Below are positions 63,258 to 64,000 of a stretch of DNA of 64,000 nucleotides, piece after piece. The stretch's first letter is position 1. Each line of letters begins with the position of its first letter. Where the stretch lies: assembly GCA_035468355.1 (NCBI GenBank), contig DATITA010000024.1:1-64000 (forward strand), written 5' to 3'. The translations under genes and the position numbers were made by a program. The notes beneath the pieces were generated by a model. The model worked only from the letters and a program-made list of their open reading frames with translations. It was not told where the DNA came from and did no database searches. Source of the DNA: DATKSS01 sp035468355. GTDB lineage: Bacteria > Chloroflexota > Dormibacteria > Dormibacterales > Dormibacteraceae.

Positions 63258-64000
63258 GCTCGGCGCCGCTCCAGAACTTCGCCGGGAGCTCCATGCCAAA
63301 CGCTTCGCGGTAGCGATCGGAGAACTCCGAGCGCTCGTAGGCATGCTCGATCGTCCCGACCTGCTCCACCGCGTAGGTGGCGGCCAGCGACGCGACGCGA
63401 CCGGCCGTTTCCAGGTCGAGACCGCGCAGAAGCCCCGCCACCAGGCCCGCTCGGTAGGCGTCGCCAGCGCCTGTCGGGTCGGCCTCGCGCACTGGGGTGG
63501 CGGCCGGGATCTCGACAGTCCTTTCCTTGGTCGCGATTCGCGAGCCATATCGCCCGAGCGTCGTGACCACGATCTCAGCCAGCTCGAGGAGTCCCCGTAC
63601 GTCGCGTTCGGTGCGCTGCTGGATGAGCTCGAGCTCGTAGTCGTTGCCGATCACGATCCACGCGCCCCGTGTGCTGTCGGTGACGTCGGCGGCGGACATC
63701 ATGGGCAGCTGGTGCGCGGGGTCGAAGACGAATCGCAGCCCACGGTCGCGGCACTCGTTGACGAGGCGCTTCATGGCGCCGGGGTCATTCGGCCCGATGA
63801 TCACGGCCTCGGCGTCCGTGGGCGCGTCGTCCAGGCCGAGGATTCCGGCGCGCCACATCGCGCCGCCGTAGTAGCCGGTGAGCTGGTTGTCGTCCAGGTC
63901 GGTCGTCGTGAAGCCCGTGGCGCTGATCTCGCCTTCCAGCAGACGCAGGCCGCGGCAGTCGATGCCTCGGGCGACGAGCCAGTCGCGATACTCGGTGGCG
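63250..64000 (-). CDS. PfkB-family sugar/nucleoside kinase, cut by window edge
   Basis: The C-terminal 250 residues of a ribokinase-type kinase; the start lies beyond the right edge. The catalytic motif is EADPTGAGDAYRAGLVAGLLRGLD with the anion hole and catalytic Asp. Earlier GNDYELELIQQ and TTLGRYGSRIA fit the family. Upstream residues read as far as the edge (DDNQLTGYYGGAMW), which resembles adenosine-kinase-like members. The substrate cannot be fixed. Confidence 0.88.
   Translation of the reverse strand, partial: ATEYRDWLVARGIDCRGLRLLEGEISATGFTTTDLDDNQLTGYYGGAMWRAGILGLDDAPTDAEAVIIGPNDPGAMKRLVNECRDRGLRFVFDPAHQLPMMSAADVTDSTRGAWIVIGNDYELELIQQRTERDVRGLLELAEIVVTTLGRYGSRIATKERTVEIPAATPVREADPTGAGDAYRAGLVAGLLRGLDLETAGRVASLAATYAVEQVGTIEHAYERSEFSDRYREAFGMELPAKFWSGAEPS

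Overview
The window is a gene-dense stretch of GC-rich bacterial chromosome. It holds about 73 protein-coding genes on both strands, many joined by 1- to 8-base overlaps (GTGA, ATGA, TTGA, TAGTG). I saw no rRNA, tRNA, CRISPR array, transposase or prophage gene. Several traits are actinobacterial in flavour: a ClgR-like regulator beside clpP, a LppX/LprG-type lipoprotein followed by an MFS pump, a UPF0182 membrane protein, a LigD ligase and polymerase, and a CdaR/PucR regulator heading a fab operon. Others fit Chloroflexota-type terrabacteria: an archaeal-type class I aldolase, a tandem ThyX-like protein, and a nuclease-like domain fused to hypoxanthine phosphoribosyltransferase. A soil lineage near Chloroflexota, such as Candidatus Dormibacterota, is my best guess. 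That placement is inference only.

Layout. 1-4.1 kb: an ECF sigma factor, its membrane-anchored partner, a DUF488 protein, membrane proteins and a glycerophosphodiesterase (minus strand). 4.2-9.3 kb: a MoxR-like ATPase with a duplicated tail scar, small proteins, an EVE-domain protein and a second sigma/anti-sigma pair. 9.3-11.1 kb: an ABC transporter. 11.3-16.9 kb (minus): glutamate dehydrogenase, a thiamine-diphosphate enzyme, an isoaspartyl peptidase, a small Arg-rich protein and a tandem ThyX-like protein. 17-28.7 kb: a methyltransferase, an acetyltransferase, a flavoprotein, the ClgR-like/ClpP pair, UPF0182, Pcm, the phosphoribosyltransferase fusion, a candidate structured RNA and thiolase. 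28.7-36.1 kb: DNA glycosylase, a GGDEF protein, aldolase, an operon with odd start codons, an F420-type oxidoreductase and UppP. 36.1-40.3 kb (minus): a flavoprotein, then a small type IV secretion-like module (VirB2-like, VirB6/TrbL-like, M23 peptidase, SSB, ribbon-helix-helix protein). 40.4-46.3 kb: split LigD, NDH-2, lipoprotein and MFS pump. 46.3-52.3 kb: methyltransferase, bactofilin and amino-acid enzymes. 52.4-59.8 kb (minus): a complete fatty-acid initiation and elongation operon (fabF-acpP-fabH-fabD-fabG-accD-accA) behind its likely regulator. 59.8-64 kb: dienelactone hydrolase, HIT protein, an ABC exporter and a partial PfkB kinase.

Regulatory signals stand out more than any single gene. 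At least 16 genes that begin a transcription unit have a TAnnnT hexamer ending 6-10 bases before the start codon, nearly all without a ribosome-binding site, so leaderless transcription looks common. A 16-base motif (AACCCAGCCTGTTAAG and variants) precedes ssb, the VirB2-like gene, the ThyX-like gene and one membrane-protein gene. An inverted repeat, TTAGGAC-5-GTCCTAA, lies before fabF, and one half-site lies before the regulator gene. An intergenic repeat of about 75-80 bases with inverted ends occurs near 11.1 and 52.3 kb, each time beside a REP-like hairpin. I saw no convincing intrinsic terminator with a T-tract anywhere.
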